Origin: Lamellibrachia columna
Taxonomy: Eukaryota > Annelida > Polychaeta > Sabellida > Siboglinidae
Direction: 5' to 3'
Length of the DNA: 64,000 nt
Assembly: GCA_963662155.1 (NCBI GenBank)
Contig: OY759263.1
Coordinates: forward strand, 30,235,023 to 30,299,022
A model generated the notes under the pieces. That model was not told where the DNA came from and did not search any database. It saw only the letters and a program-made list of their open reading frames with translations. Shown here one piece after another: positions 54,901 to 63,784 of the stretch. How positions within the stretch are numbered: position 1 is the first letter of the stretch; each line of letters begins with the position of its first letter. Made by a program: the position numbers and the translations under genes.

Positions 54901-57394
54901 CAACACATCATGTAGTTTCTCACACACCTCAATAATTTTTCGCAACCTAGAATTAGTAGGACATAGTAATATAATGTCATCTGCATATCCTGCAGCTCCA
55001 CAGAAATGTTGCCCAATATAACAGCCAATACCAAGGTCTTTTAATTTATCCAACAGCCCATCCATGTATACTCCAAATAGAAGTGGAGACATAACACCTC
55101 CTTGGCGAACTCCATTCTTCACACTGAATTGGTTTGATATTATGTCATTCCATCTAATTTGTAATTTCTGGTGTGTGTACATGTGAAGTAAAAGTCTTAC
55201 AACTAATGGGCACATACCCTTATCAATTAATTTTTTAAACATACAATAATTTACTCTACTGAATGCTTTAGAAGCATCAAGTAATAAAACATGTACAGTG
55301 CTACCATTATTTACATAATATGAAATAGTTTCTTTTACCATAAAAGTACACATTGTTGTAGATAAGCCATCTTTAAACCCAAACTGTAAATCTGACGTGT
55401 CAAAAACTCCAGTTTGTTGTTTGATAATAATGGCATCATAAAGTTTATGGATTAGACTTTTCAGTAAGTTGGTAACAGTCAGGAAGCAATAAATAATGTA
55501 CATATATTATCAGACAATGGCTAAACTGGTATTCAAACAACATGGAAAGACCTGTAGCTTGATATTGCTTCAGAAAATGTCAGCTCAGTGAAACATTGCA
55601 GAGTTAGCAAGCCAATTACACCCCTTGTGTTGTGGTTGACTGGAGACCGTTTATATGGCCTCTCTCCCCATTCCCAACTCACACAAAGCAAAGGGCAGAC
55701 CAACTAAGAATGTTAGCTAAGAGCAGGAGCTACAACCTCAAAGTAAACACATCATACCCTATTATTAGTATTTTCTGAAGAAAAATGTAAGAAATGTACA
55801 CTGATAAATGTCTGCAAAACTAGAAAGGATGCTTAGAGAAGAACTACAAATAAATATTGTATCATGGCCTTGTCGAATTTTGTCCAATTTTCACATTGTT
55901 GTATTTTGTCCTGTGGGATTTTGTTAACTTTTCATATTGTGTGATATTGATTTTGTATGTAAAAAATATGTCCTGTAGGATTATGTCTGGATACTGTACA
56001 AAGGAAAGGATATTGTTCTCTTTATTTTAAATGTAGTGTTAATGGATTCACTCGGGAGTCATTCTATGAAATGAAATACATGGAAACTTCATTCAAGGAC
56101 TATCATCTGCACCTGTAGAGCGCATCTTTTCCATCGATGGCAAGATCATTCATCCAGAAAGGTGCTCTCTGTCAGACAAAAGATTTGAACACCTGATGTT
56201 TCATGAGAACCAACAAGGACATTGTTTAGAATGCACTCAAAAGTCTGATAAATGATCGACTGGCTGGATGATGTTATTGTTTCTAATGTACAGGCCTGCT
56301 AACATGCATATATTTTATATAACAAAAATATGTTTTAAACAACTGTCTTTTTATTTAGTATAATTCAAAGTCACAATAAATTTTTTTTTTACAAACATTA
56401 CCCATATATTTGGTTATAAATTCTGTACAAAATATTGAAATTCAGCAATTAATTAACAAATGCTGAATATATTTGGTTCCACATAATGTAATTGAAATGG
56501 TGTAATTGTAATTGATTTGAAAAATTATGAGTGTAATTGTAATTAAAAAAGAAATGTAACTGACATAATTTGGTGTAATTGGACCCACGCCTGTAAACAT
56601 TACATCATCATGTTGAATTGCACGACGTAAAGTCAACATTATTTTATGAAGTAGTGAATGAAGTATAAATATTGCTGTACTGAACTTGCAGTGTACTGTA
56701 CATATAGGAAACTACAAAATCTCATAAATATATAATAAATTGTGTTACATTTATGCAATGGCATTGTTTTCTTCACAAAAAACGTTTAGCTCTCTATATG
56801 GAACACCAATTAGTATATATTTCTACGAGAATTATTTCACCATAGCCTAATAGGCATAGTCACCATGCAAAAATATTTTGGTGTTAATTAATTATGTGTG
56901 TGTGTGTGTGTGTGTGTGTGCGTGCGTGCGTGCGTGTGTCTTCACAATCAGTCCAAATAATGCGGCGAATAGCATCCGTAGTGGGCGATAACAGGATACG
57001 CTCACTACAAAGGCGCTAATGGAACGCGTAAATAAGAGTTACGTTAGTGGCGTAAATAATTCAGGCCTGTCTAGTTCATATTACCTTTTTACACGTGCAT
57101 GAAATATGAACAATATGTTGCGCCTTCATGTGGGCTAGCTTCTGAAGATGAGGAAACAAGCAGCGTGACCAGAAAAACCTCCACCGGCACCAGACCCGCA
57201 CCAGGCCCCGAGCACTGCGTTGAACAACTGTTAACTTCAAAACTTCCCAATAACATTGTTTACATTATGGACCTAAATATTTGGAAGATTCATTCTGCAT
57301 TACCGTTAGATCCGTGAACGCCCAGAACCTGCAGTAATCGGCGTTCTAGCTGCTCAATAACCTTCTGACATCTAACGAGCATGGACATCGCCAT
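48928..57394 (-). CDS. MRPL32: mitochondrial ribosomal protein L32 (bL32m), 3 exons, 187 residues
   Basis: Structural protein of the large subunit of the mitochondrial ribosome. Minus-strand exons: 57394-57304 (MAMSMLVRC, mitochondrial targeting region), 53170-52925 and 49154-48928. Both introns are phase 1 with AG/GT borders. The total is 188 codons with the stop, against 188 residues for the human protein as I recall it. Motifs in family order: LWAPALA, DDIFGDGFFWAVPKSRR, KECLECGHWHLAHTVC joined across intron 2 to GNCYDKV, then KETDEMR, APHTEVVYVYKGE and KPRPEWFS. The four zinc-binding cysteines are C99, C102, C112 and C115. Other start codons are not needed: the ATG precedes a hydrophobic/basic leader. 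Intron 1 holds the 2.9-kb hAT element and intron 2 a foldback repeat, yet the exons show no damage. Confidence 0.94.
51665..52150. mobile_element. foldback element with long nested inverted repeats
   Basis: The outer arms are about 72 bp: GGGATGCACACATCATCATT at 51665 is mirrored by GATGATGTGTACATCC ending at 52150, and the match includes TTTCTTTCAGTTAAACACAT. Inside lie a second pair (TGTTATACTTTTTTACT at 51745 and its mirror at 51888) and a third pair around CAGTATCCCTGTGGGAAT, plus a (TATG)n run at 51766-51802. No coding content was found. It lies in L32 intron 2. Confidence 0.8.
54058..55503 (-). pseudogene. LINE reverse transcriptase, 5'-truncated, nested in hAT
   Basis: Minus strand from 55503: motif A LLLDASKAFSRV, motif B GVRQGGVMSPLLFGVYMD, motif C GYADDIILL, then FNGSKSKLLVYNKK. 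A stop near 54724 and a frame change near 54680 separate this from the C-terminal part, 54694-54152 (YCCSSYGSQLWPLWH, WKLPYASHRDLVP). The catalytic aspartates are intact, so the copy is fairly young but broken. The 3' end shows AATAAAGATGATAATAATAA at 54060-54085. The endonuclease domain is absent. Confidence 0.88.
56088..56207 (+). pseudogene. hAT transposase dimerisation-domain (hATC) relic
   Basis: An open stretch of 40 codons reads LSSAPVERIFSIDGKII, PERCSLSDKRFEHLMF, which is the conserved C-terminal hATC block. The rest of the transposase is missing or unrecognisable. It lies within the hAT ends at 53655-56593 and in the expected 3' position. Confidence 0.85.
56894..56940. repeat. (GT)n microsatellite
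   Basis: A GT run followed by GCGT units, in L32 intron 1 between the hAT element and exon 1. Confidence 0.95.
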
Positions 57395-57612
57395 TTTGAC
57401 TTTGTTGTTGTTGTATGCCACGGAATGAAGGTTCCGGATCCAATCCGGACTAACCATCTGCGAGTTGAGGCATCTAACATAACGGTGCACATTACAGTTC
57501 ACTTCTTTCGTGATCTCTATTGTTTATTTTGTAAGACAAAATAGTTATTGCAGCGAACCTATGTATGATTCCTAAATTATCCAGATTAACGTGTATGCTG
57601 ACCATGTGCATG

Positions 57613-58290
<678 letters not shown>

Positions 58291-58785
58291 AAGTAGTTAG
58301 CAGAGGTTTTTGGGACCTCTTATCTTGGGCATCAAAAGATCAAAGGAAAAGGCCTCTAATATCGCCCACCGCTAATGAGTGCGCGCAGCCAATCAGAAAG
58401 CAGCACTAGACCTTTGAGCGCCCCCTGGCGGCGGCGGCGGCGGCTGAGCGTGGCGCGCATGCGCGTGCCGCGCCCCTAGCGACCGGAGGAGGAACGAACA
58501 GTGACCTAGTTACGTGTATGTGTCGAAGGGTCGTTGACCCAGTAAGGAGACGAACGCAATCGTACGGTGCACACGTATTTTATTAAATACAACAAAGCGG
58601 CAGCAGCAGTACAAACGAGGCGATCGTATGCGATTGGATACAACGAGCCGGGTATGATGATGATGAAGTGGAGGCGACTTGCGAATGGTGACCATCGCGC
58701 CAGAGGTCGCGAACTTACGGGTGTCTCCACCGCGCCAGAGGTTCGAGGGCGAGCTTACGGGTGGAGCGACCACCGCGCCAGAGGC

Positions 58786-59265
58786 TCAGTATGACACGTT
58801 ATAGTACGGTATACCCTTTTTTAGCAGCCTTATCCAATCGAACACGCGACAATCGTTAGCGACCAGATCGGTGTGGAAAGCGTTGACGAAAGTTCTCATA
58901 GGAGCGCCGTTACAACGAAGCATGATATAAGTGACGCAATATTGTCCGCAAACGTTAGACAGAGGACTCTGGAGTCTCGTGCTGTTATGAGTCCACTCGG
59001 AACAGTGTTTGTTCAAGAAGGTGCGGAACGCCGCGTGACGAGGCGGCAGACCGTACGAACAGAAGTATTCGCCGCGCCCGTCGGAGGACAGGTACAGCGC
59101 TATCCAGTGTTCGCCCGGTTCGTCGGCGTCGTCGGTGTTGCACACGAAGGCGATCGGCAGAGCGTCAATTGTTGCAGGCAGTCCATCTCGGGGTACGACG
59201 CCACCAAAGACGGATGCGGTCTTCGGATCCATCGCCAGTAGACGGGCGATCTGCAGGGTGTCCAT
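58786..59265 (-). CDS. adenain-like cysteine protease (Polinton PRO), 159 residues
   Basis: Maturation protease of the Polinton/adenovirus family, expected to cleave capsid and core precursors in the particle. His53 in GEHWIALYL, Gln99 and Cys106 in VCGQYC match the adenain His, Gln and Cys positions, with Gln and Cys seven residues apart as in adenovirus. The acidic member of the triad, usually in F-(D/E)-x-(Y/F)-G, is replaced: the protein reads YFCSYG with Cys69 (codon TGT). It is the last gene of the cluster; its ATG lies 1 nt past the stop of the capsid gene. Three copies of a CACCGCGCCAGAGG phrase follow just after its stop codon. Identification is firm; activity is uncertain because of Cys69. 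Confidence 0.9.
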   Translation of the reverse strand: MDTLQIARLLAMDPKTASVFGGVVPRDGLPATIDALPIAFVCNTDDADEPGEHWIALYLSSDGRGEYFCSYGLPPRHAAFRTFLNKHCSEWTHNSTRLQSPLSNVCGQYCVTYIMLRCNGAPMRTFVNAFHTDLVANDCRVFDWIRLLKKGIPYYNVSY

Positions 59266-59266
59266 C

Positions 59267-60583
59267 TCAGTAGTCGTAGATGACGTTGCGGTTCTTGTCG
59301 ATTTCCAGCACGGACTCGAATTCGGCGTAGGCGACGACGTTCACGGTGGTCTGAAGCGCTGCACGGAAATGAAATTCTAAGCGCAGGTTGCCCTTTTGTA
59401 CCATATTAAAGCAGGGACCGTCGCACTGGTCGGGGGTCAGGTCGAAACAGAAGTAGGTGTAGCCGTCTCGGTACTCTTCGCGTGTCAGACAGTTCCCCTC
59501 GTCCTGCCACACCTTGCCGGTCGCGGTGAACATGCTCGCGTAGCTCCTGGCGAAGAGGTTGTCTGCGAAGTTGGGCTGGAAGGGTTTGGCGGGTATCTGA
59601 CGACCGTCGACGTACACGGCGACGAAGCTGATGTCGTTGTTCTTGGCGTGAAACGGGTTTGTGGCGTACGTGCCGTTGTAGGCGTCGTTGTCGATGCAGC
59701 ACAGTACGAGGCGTTTCGGCAGGGAGCCGAGGAACAGGTTCTCGTGCGTGTGCGACAGAGCACCCGTGGGAATGGAGTACACCTTGGTTTCGACGGGTCG
59801 TAACGCATACTTGACCGTGGTCCGAGCGAGAGCCAAGATGTGAGCCTTCTGCACGGCCGGAGCGACGGTGGCCTTCTTGACGAACAAGGACGCGTTGACG
59901 ACGTTTATCAAGTACTCGTTCGCTCCAGCAGCCATCAGCGCAAACTCGGGCTTACTGCGCACCAGGCGTAACTTGACGTCGACGCCGTTGATCAGGAATT
60001 TATCCTGCAGAAACATATCCACGTGGAGACGACCTATCATGTCGACCACGCGACTGTTGGATATGTACTCTCGACGAGTCACGAACCCGGGGTTAGGATC
60101 GGGTCCGGCGGCTAGCTCTTTGGCGTGCATGCGACTGGCCTTGTCCTTGTACCACAGCTGATTCGTCATCTGCGTCGACTTGGCGTCGGATCCGTAACTC
60201 AACAGCGTCTCTATGAAGGCTCGATACGGGTACGCGTTGAAGGACGAAGAGGTCACTTGCGTGTTGTTCAGGGAGAGGTCGACATTGCTGAACAGCGCAT
60301 GCAACCAGTTGTTCACCGGTCCCACGGGTTCGCCCGCGTCGATAGCGTTACCGTTGGCTCGCGTCACCTTCACCTGCAAGTGTAGCATCGTGTTGGCGAG
60401 ATCCATGTAATCGTCTCCCGATCCGGGGATGAAGAATTCTATCGGTCCTCCAGAGTCCAGAGAGGCCGTGGGTTGATGTTCCACCACGTGACTCTCGACG
60501 ATGCAGGTCTGAGTGGGGGGTACGGTAAAGAGATCCAGCTCGGTCTTGACTCCCTCGCACGACTGTCTATGCACGAACGCCAT
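59267..60583 (-). CDS. probable double-jelly-roll major capsid protein (F54H12.2-like), 438 residues
   Basis: This is the protein annotated as F54H12.2-like in many animal genomes and interpreted as the Polinton/adintovirus major capsid (hexon) protein. The family signature PIEFFIPGSGDDYMDL is at residues 47-62, followed by beta-rich sequence with no membrane segment. It is full length with no stop or frameshift. Its start overlaps the 3' end of the 134-residue core gene by 17 nt, and the protease follows after 1 nt. The assignment to major rather than another capsid role rests on remembered family descriptions, not on a structure comparison. Confidence 0.82.
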   Translation of the reverse strand: MAFVHRQSCEGVKTELDLFTVPPTQTCIVESHVVEHQPTASLDSGGPIEFFIPGSGDDYMDLANTMLHLQVKVTRANGNAIDAGEPVGPVNNWLHALFSNVDLSLNNTQVTSSSFNAYPYRAFIETLLSYGSDAKSTQMTNQLWYKDKASRMHAKELAAGPDPNPGFVTRREYISNSRVVDMIGRLHVDMFLQDKFLINGVDVKLRLVRSKPEFALMAAGANEYLINVVNASLFVKKATVAPAVQKAHILALARTTVKYALRPVETKVYSIPTGALSHTHENLFLGSLPKRLVLCCIDNDAYNGTYATNPFHAKNNDISFVAVYVDGRQIPAKPFQPNFADNLFARSYASMFTATGKVWQDEGNCLTREEYRDGYTYFCFDLTPDQCDGPCFNMVQKGNLRLEFHFRAALQTTVNVVAYAEFESVLEIDKNRNVIYDY

Positions 60584-60971
60584 CTTTGTCGTCGGTGTCG
60601 AATATGTCGGCAGTGCGTTTCGGGGACGTCCGTTTCTTGCGGCGGCGCTTGACTGCAGTGAATGTCGCCTTTGCGGCCGTTCGTTTTATACGTTTACCAG
60701 GAGGGGCTCGAATACTGCCGATGGCGTCGGTGACGCGTCTTTTGGCAGCCGTTTTTATGTTCTGACCCGCTAAGACGTCGCCGGCTATGCGAACGCCGGT
60801 CTTCAACGCTCCCCTGCCCAACGCCACGGCACCTCTCTTGATGAGCGGCATGGCGCTGCGCAACAGACTGCCGAACAGACTGCCCAGTCCGTGACCTCGC
60901 TGGTATTGCGCACCGGCGAAGTAGGGCAGCGCACCGCCAGCCTGGCGCGCGTAATAGTCGTTGTAATTCAT
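60567..60971 (-). CDS. basic core/lytic-peptide-like virion protein, 134 residues
   Basis: A small, very basic protein. After a Tyr-rich start comes a Gly-rich amphipathic region (GLGSLFGSLLRSAMPLIKRG, residues 28-47), then alternating basic and hydrophobic helices, and a Lys/Arg tail with RRRKKRTSPKR. The layout resembles adenovirus pVI/pX-like proteins described in Polintons and adintoviruses. GG pairs near residues 12-13 might be protease sites but do not match the adenain consensus well. Its ATG overlaps the stop of the minor capsid gene in TGATG, and its end overlaps the major capsid gene. Confidence 0.7.
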   Translation of the reverse strand: MNYNDYYARQAGGALPYFAGAQYQRGHGLGSLFGSLLRSAMPLIKRGAVALGRGALKTGVRIAGDVLAGQNIKTAAKRRVTDAIGSIRAPPGKRIKRTAAKATFTAVKRRRKKRTSPKRTADIFDTDDKDGVRA

Positions 60972-61807
60972 CAGAACAGTCCGGGCTTGCGTCGACGAAA
61001 ATGAAGCGTCACCGTCACTCTACCGTATTCGAATGGCACGCATCGACCCATGTCGTTCCTTATATCCACCTCTATCGAGTCGAAGTTCGAGCGCAACAGC
61101 GGTACGTAGTGCACGTTGGTGAAACGATCGGACACCGTGTCGCCGTTACGTCCGCTGATCGAAACGGCGCGCAACAGAGGTGCGAGAGTGTCGCCCACAT
61201 TACGCGACTCCACGACGTTCGTGTAGATGTAGAGGGCGTGGAACCCCTGCGTCAGGTTCACCACATCGTCGGCCTCGATGTGGAAGGGATACGACGAGTC
61301 GGGATGGCGGGTGTCGATGGGGAGGACGGGAGACGACTTACCCGACTCCAACTCCGCCGGGCTGGCTACGGGTCCGCGGAATCCCAACAAGGTCGCCATC
61401 GCGCTGTGGTACGGTATGGTGAACACGGTGTTCGCCGTCATGTGTAACGTCATTTTCTGAGTGACGGTACTATAACTGAGCTGAGCCTGTGTCTCATACG
61501 TCCGCATATTGGACAGTCCCTTGTTGACGTGATACAGCAACGTAAACGGATCGTCGTAATACCCACACGGCAACTTCGAACGTATGGACGAGTCCGTAGC
61601 ATCGATCGTGTTGAGGAAGAACCAGACGTCGGTATCCGTGACGTTGTACCAGGTGTGCGGATACTGGACCTCGGCCAACCCACACTCCCACTCGCCGGTA
61701 AGATCGATGCGTTGGGGCAAGGCCGTGACGTAATGGGTCAAGGTGTTGTCGGGGTGCATCTTCATGGAAGCGTTGCTAGGCAGCGTCATGTAGAAATCAG
61801 TCGCCAT
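60971..61807 (-). CDS. probable minor capsid (penton-like single jelly-roll) protein, 278 residues
   Basis: A conserved Polinton protein type lying next to the major capsid gene. The N-terminus FYMTLPSNAS with later TGEWECGLAEVQYPHTWYNV is characteristic of these proteins in animal genomes. A LLGFRGP motif lies near residue 150. No membrane segment is seen; it is predicted to be beta-rich. The start overlaps the preceding membrane-protein gene by 11 nt, and the stop is shared with the next start (TGATG). Function as penton protein is inferred from the family and position. Confidence 0.75.
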   Translation of the reverse strand: MATDFYMTLPSNASMKMHPDNTLTHYVTALPQRIDLTGEWECGLAEVQYPHTWYNVTDTDVWFFLNTIDATDSSIRSKLPCGYYDDPFTLLYHVNKGLSNMRTYETQAQLSYSTVTQKMTLHMTANTVFTIPYHSAMATLLGFRGPVASPAELESGKSSPVLPIDTRHPDSSYPFHIEADDVVNLTQGFHALYIYTNVVESRNVGDTLAPLLRAVSISGRNGDTVSDRFTNVHYVPLLRSNFDSIEVDIRNDMGRCVPFEYGRVTVTLHFRRRKPGLF

Positions 61808-62105
61808 TGCGTCTCAACGTGGGATTGGGCAGTAGGTAACCCAACGAACTACTCAACAGAGCCGTCCACAGATTAGAATCGCCGCGACCTGTCGTCAGGT
61901 TGTAAATGCTGATCAGAATGACCGTGTACAGGACGACGACCTGACACAGAAACACGATCTCCTCTTTGGGACACGCGGTACCGAAAATATGCCAGGGAGT
62001 GCTGTCTGGCTCGTTCGGTGCAGCGTCAGTACAATCCTCCGTCTCCTCCTCGTCTATGGTGGTGAGGCAGGGCGGTGGTGGTGATGGTGTCGCGTCGTGT
62101 GTCAT
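61797..62105 (-). CDS. small membrane protein of Polintons, 102 residues
   Basis: An acidic, Pro-rich N-terminal half (residues 1-48) is followed by a clear membrane helix (50-70, VVVLYTVILISIY) and a second hydrophobic stretch (80-93) ending YLLPNP. Similar short proteins with the same C-terminal pattern occur in other animal Polintons; the function is unknown. Its ATG lies 30 nt past the integrase stop and its end overlaps the minor capsid gene by 11 nt. Confidence 0.75.
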   Translation of the reverse strand: MTHDATPSPPPPCLTTIDEEETEDCTDAAPNEPDSTPWHIFGTACPKEEIVFLCQVVVLYTVILISIYNLTTGRGDSNLWTALLSSSLGYLLPNPTLRRNGD

Positions 62106-62135
62106 TCCTCGAATGCAGTGTCGTTGTGTACGAGG

Positions 62136-63209
62136 CTAGGCTTTATAGTTGACGAGTCCCTTGGCATCGATCCAGCTGTTGAAGTAGGGGCCATGGCCGA
62201 ACCATTTCACCAAAGCTTCCTTACGTTTACCAACCGTACGGCGTTTCAGTACCGCTTCAACACGGTACACTTTATCAAAGGGTACCGTCACCTTCTGCAG
62301 CTCCAGTTCGTAGAAGGTACCCTCCAGCACTTCGCCGAGATCGTCCCGCAAAAGATACACGGGTGGGTCGGAGGGGTGAACCTCGTGTACCGTGAACAAC
62401 TCTTCGCTCCAGTTCGTCTCGTAGCCCTTTTCGAACGTGCGTTTGTACTTGCTGACACGCACGCGATCCGACACGTGCAACTTGGGCACGCCCTTACCGT
62501 CGTGACCGTACAGACGTTGCCACACCTCTTCTTGGTTCTGTGCATTCACCTGTGACGGAGCCATACCGATCATGCGGTGGCGGGTGTTGTTATACGATCG
62601 CATCAAGGCCGGAAGGACGTCGACGTACCGCCACGTCTGGCGTTTCGTGAAGTAGCGCCACATGCGCGTCTTCAACGTTCGGTTGAACCGTTCCACGACG
62701 GCTGCCTTCGTCTCCGCGTTGTGCGTGGAGAAGTGATGGATGTCGTAAGCCCGCAATATAGACTGAACGGATTTGTTCCGAAATTCTCTGCCGTCATCCG
62801 TCTGCAACGTCTGTGGCCACGAACCGTCGACGATCGTGGATTGCAGCGCTTTTACCAACGATGCCGCGGACTTGTTCTTCATGGGAACACACCAGGCCAC
62901 TTTCGAGAAGACGTCGATCACCGTGAGGAGAAAGGCCATACCGTTGTTGAAGCGTTTGACCTTCGACATGTCCACGAGATCGGCCTGCCACTGCTGATGC
63001 ATACCACCCACGATGACTTGTCGTCTCTTGAAATGACGTCTCGCTGGTTTGTGTAAGGTGTAGGTGTCCTGTGCCGACAACCATGCCTTGACGGTCTTCT
63101 GTGGCAGACGCGTGACGCGTCGCAAGCCAGCGACGCCACCATAACTGCCTACCTTCGTGGGATCGAAGTAGACCTCGCTCATGGAGCGTTCTTCTCCCCT
63201 CTGAGCCAT
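62136..63209 (-). CDS. retroviral-type integrase (Polinton INT) with chromodomain-like end, 357 residues
   Basis: Catalyses insertion of element DNA into the host chromosome. From the chosen start the core reads QADLVDM (D77), QTDDGREF (D138) and VVERFN (E173), a D-D-35-E arrangement. An N-terminal helical region precedes it. The C-terminal 45 residues (YRVEAVLKRR, EALVKWFGHG, NSWIDAKGL) look like a chromodomain. The open frame extends another 67 codons upstream, but the ATG at 63209 is preferred because it overlaps the stop of the 53-codon gene in TGATG, the same junction as at 60971, and the upstream extension encodes no integrase motif. Confidence 0.92.
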   Translation of the reverse strand: MAQRGEERSMSEVYFDPTKVGSYGGVAGLRRVTRLPQKTVKAWLSAQDTYTLHKPARRHFKRRQVIVGGMHQQWQADLVDMSKVKRFNNGMAFLLTVIDVFSKVAWCVPMKNKSAASLVKALQSTIVDGSWPQTLQTDDGREFRNKSVQSILRAYDIHHFSTHNAETKAAVVERFNRTLKTRMWRYFTKRQTWRYVDVLPALMRSYNNTRHRMIGMAPSQVNAQNQEEVWQRLYGHDGKGVPKLHVSDRVRVSKYKRTFEKGYETNWSEELFTVHEVHPSDPPVYLLRDDLGEVLEGTFYELELQKVTVPFDKVYRVEAVLKRRTVGKRKEALVKWFGHGPYFNSWIDAKGLVNYKA

Positions 63210-63370
63210 CAAAAGAGGTGGAGGGTCGATGTGTTGACGGAGGCGGTGACGTTGACTTCGGATTCCCACTGCTGACGAATGACGAGGAGCACGCCGACGT
63301 GTATTAGGACGCACACTATGGCACCCACAATGACAGCGGTGGAACAACAACGATCTAGTGGAGTAACCAT
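63209..63370 (-). CDS. short single-pass membrane protein, 53 residues
   Basis: Begins MVTPLDRCC, then a hydrophobic stretch (TAVIVGAIVCVLIHVGVLLV, about residues 11-30), RQQWESE and a Thr/Ser-rich tail with two N-x-(S/T) sites (NVT, NTS). The stop TGA overlaps the integrase ATG (TGATG), and its start overlaps the previous gene by 16 nt. It is too short to be found by most gene finders. No known family is recognised; the role could be virion-membrane or exit related, which is a guess. Confidence 0.65.
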   Translation of the reverse strand: MVTPLDRCCSTAVIVGAIVCVLIHVGVLLVIRQQWESEVNVTASVNTSTLHLF

Positions 63371-63489
63371 AGTCGGAATAACAGCTGTTGTAGAAGAATG
63401 TCGGCTGCAACGTCTCCCAGCACGGTAAATCCTTCGAACAATAGCGCAGCGACGATGGATCGGTACGTGTCCTGTGGATCTATGAGCAT
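63355..63489 (-). CDS. small protein C with DPQD-x-YRSIV motif, 44 residues
   Basis: Starts at the ATG giving MLIDPQDTYRSIV, followed by a hydrophobic segment to residue 40 (GFTVLGDVAADILLQQLLF). It is a paralogue of the next gene upstream on the strand (DPQD, YRSIV and LQ-xx-QQ-x-LF align), but lacks its Pro-rich tail. Upstream flanks align at DNA level, so the pair arose by tandem duplication. A longer frame from TTG at 63537 is not favoured. Function unknown. Confidence 0.6.
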   Translation of the reverse strand: MLIDPQDTYRSIVAALLFEGFTVLGDVAADILLQQLLFRLWLLH

Positions 63490-63517
63490 GACTGCTACGG
63501 TGACGCGTCGTACCACC

Positions 63518-63748
63518 TTATACGTTCTTCCATCCAACCAATGACGACGACGACGGCGAAGCCTTGCGTGATGCGGGGGGAGGTTGGGTGGGTGGACGAG
63601 GAATGGTCCATTCGTCGAGCGATGGAGGTTCGAATAACGCCTGTTGCATAAAACTTTGGAGTATACCGTGAGCCATCATGTAAAGTCCACTGATAAATAT
63701 CGCACCGACGATGGAACGGTACACGAGGTCCTGTGGATCGGGCGACAT
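63518..63748 (-). CDS. small membrane-type protein B with DPQD-x-YRSIV motif, 76 residues
   Basis: MSPDPQDLVYRSIVGAIF, a hydrophobic helix at about residues 12-29, QSFMQQALFEPPSLDEW, then a Pro/Ser-rich tail with PPASRKASPSSSS and LVGWKNV. The tail aligns with the end of the partial gene at 63785-64000 (PPPERRKALTSLAGW), and the head with protein C, so three neighbouring genes share a duplicated cassette. The ATG at 63748 is used rather than the GTG at 63757. No known family recognised. Confidence 0.6.
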   Translation of the reverse strand: MSPDPQDLVYRSIVGAIFISGLYMMAHGILQSFMQQALFEPPSLDEWTIPRPPTQPPPASRKASPSSSSLVGWKNV

Positions 63749-63784
63749 GACGAACACTGTGCGACGGACACGCAGCGTACCATC

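Larger units (their letters stand above)
53655..56593 (+). mobile_element. hAT transposon, 2.9 kb, with 8-bp target duplication
   Basis: Starts CAGGGCTGGGTCCAATTATG. The right end is the reverse complement of CAGGCGTGGGTCCAATTAC. Perfect 8-bp direct repeats TAAACATT flank it at 53647-53654 and 56594-56601. Subterminal GTAATTGTAATTGA motifs cluster at both ends. A relic of the transposase C-terminus remains at 56088-56207, and a LINE has inserted at 54058-55503. The whole element lies in L32 intron 1. Confidence 0.9.

Noticed and set aside
59396..59803. Plus-strand frames opposite the Polinton genes (also at 58873, 61001, 62097, 62577 and 63711)
   Set aside because: They are shadows of GC-rich genes on the minus strand and show no motifs.
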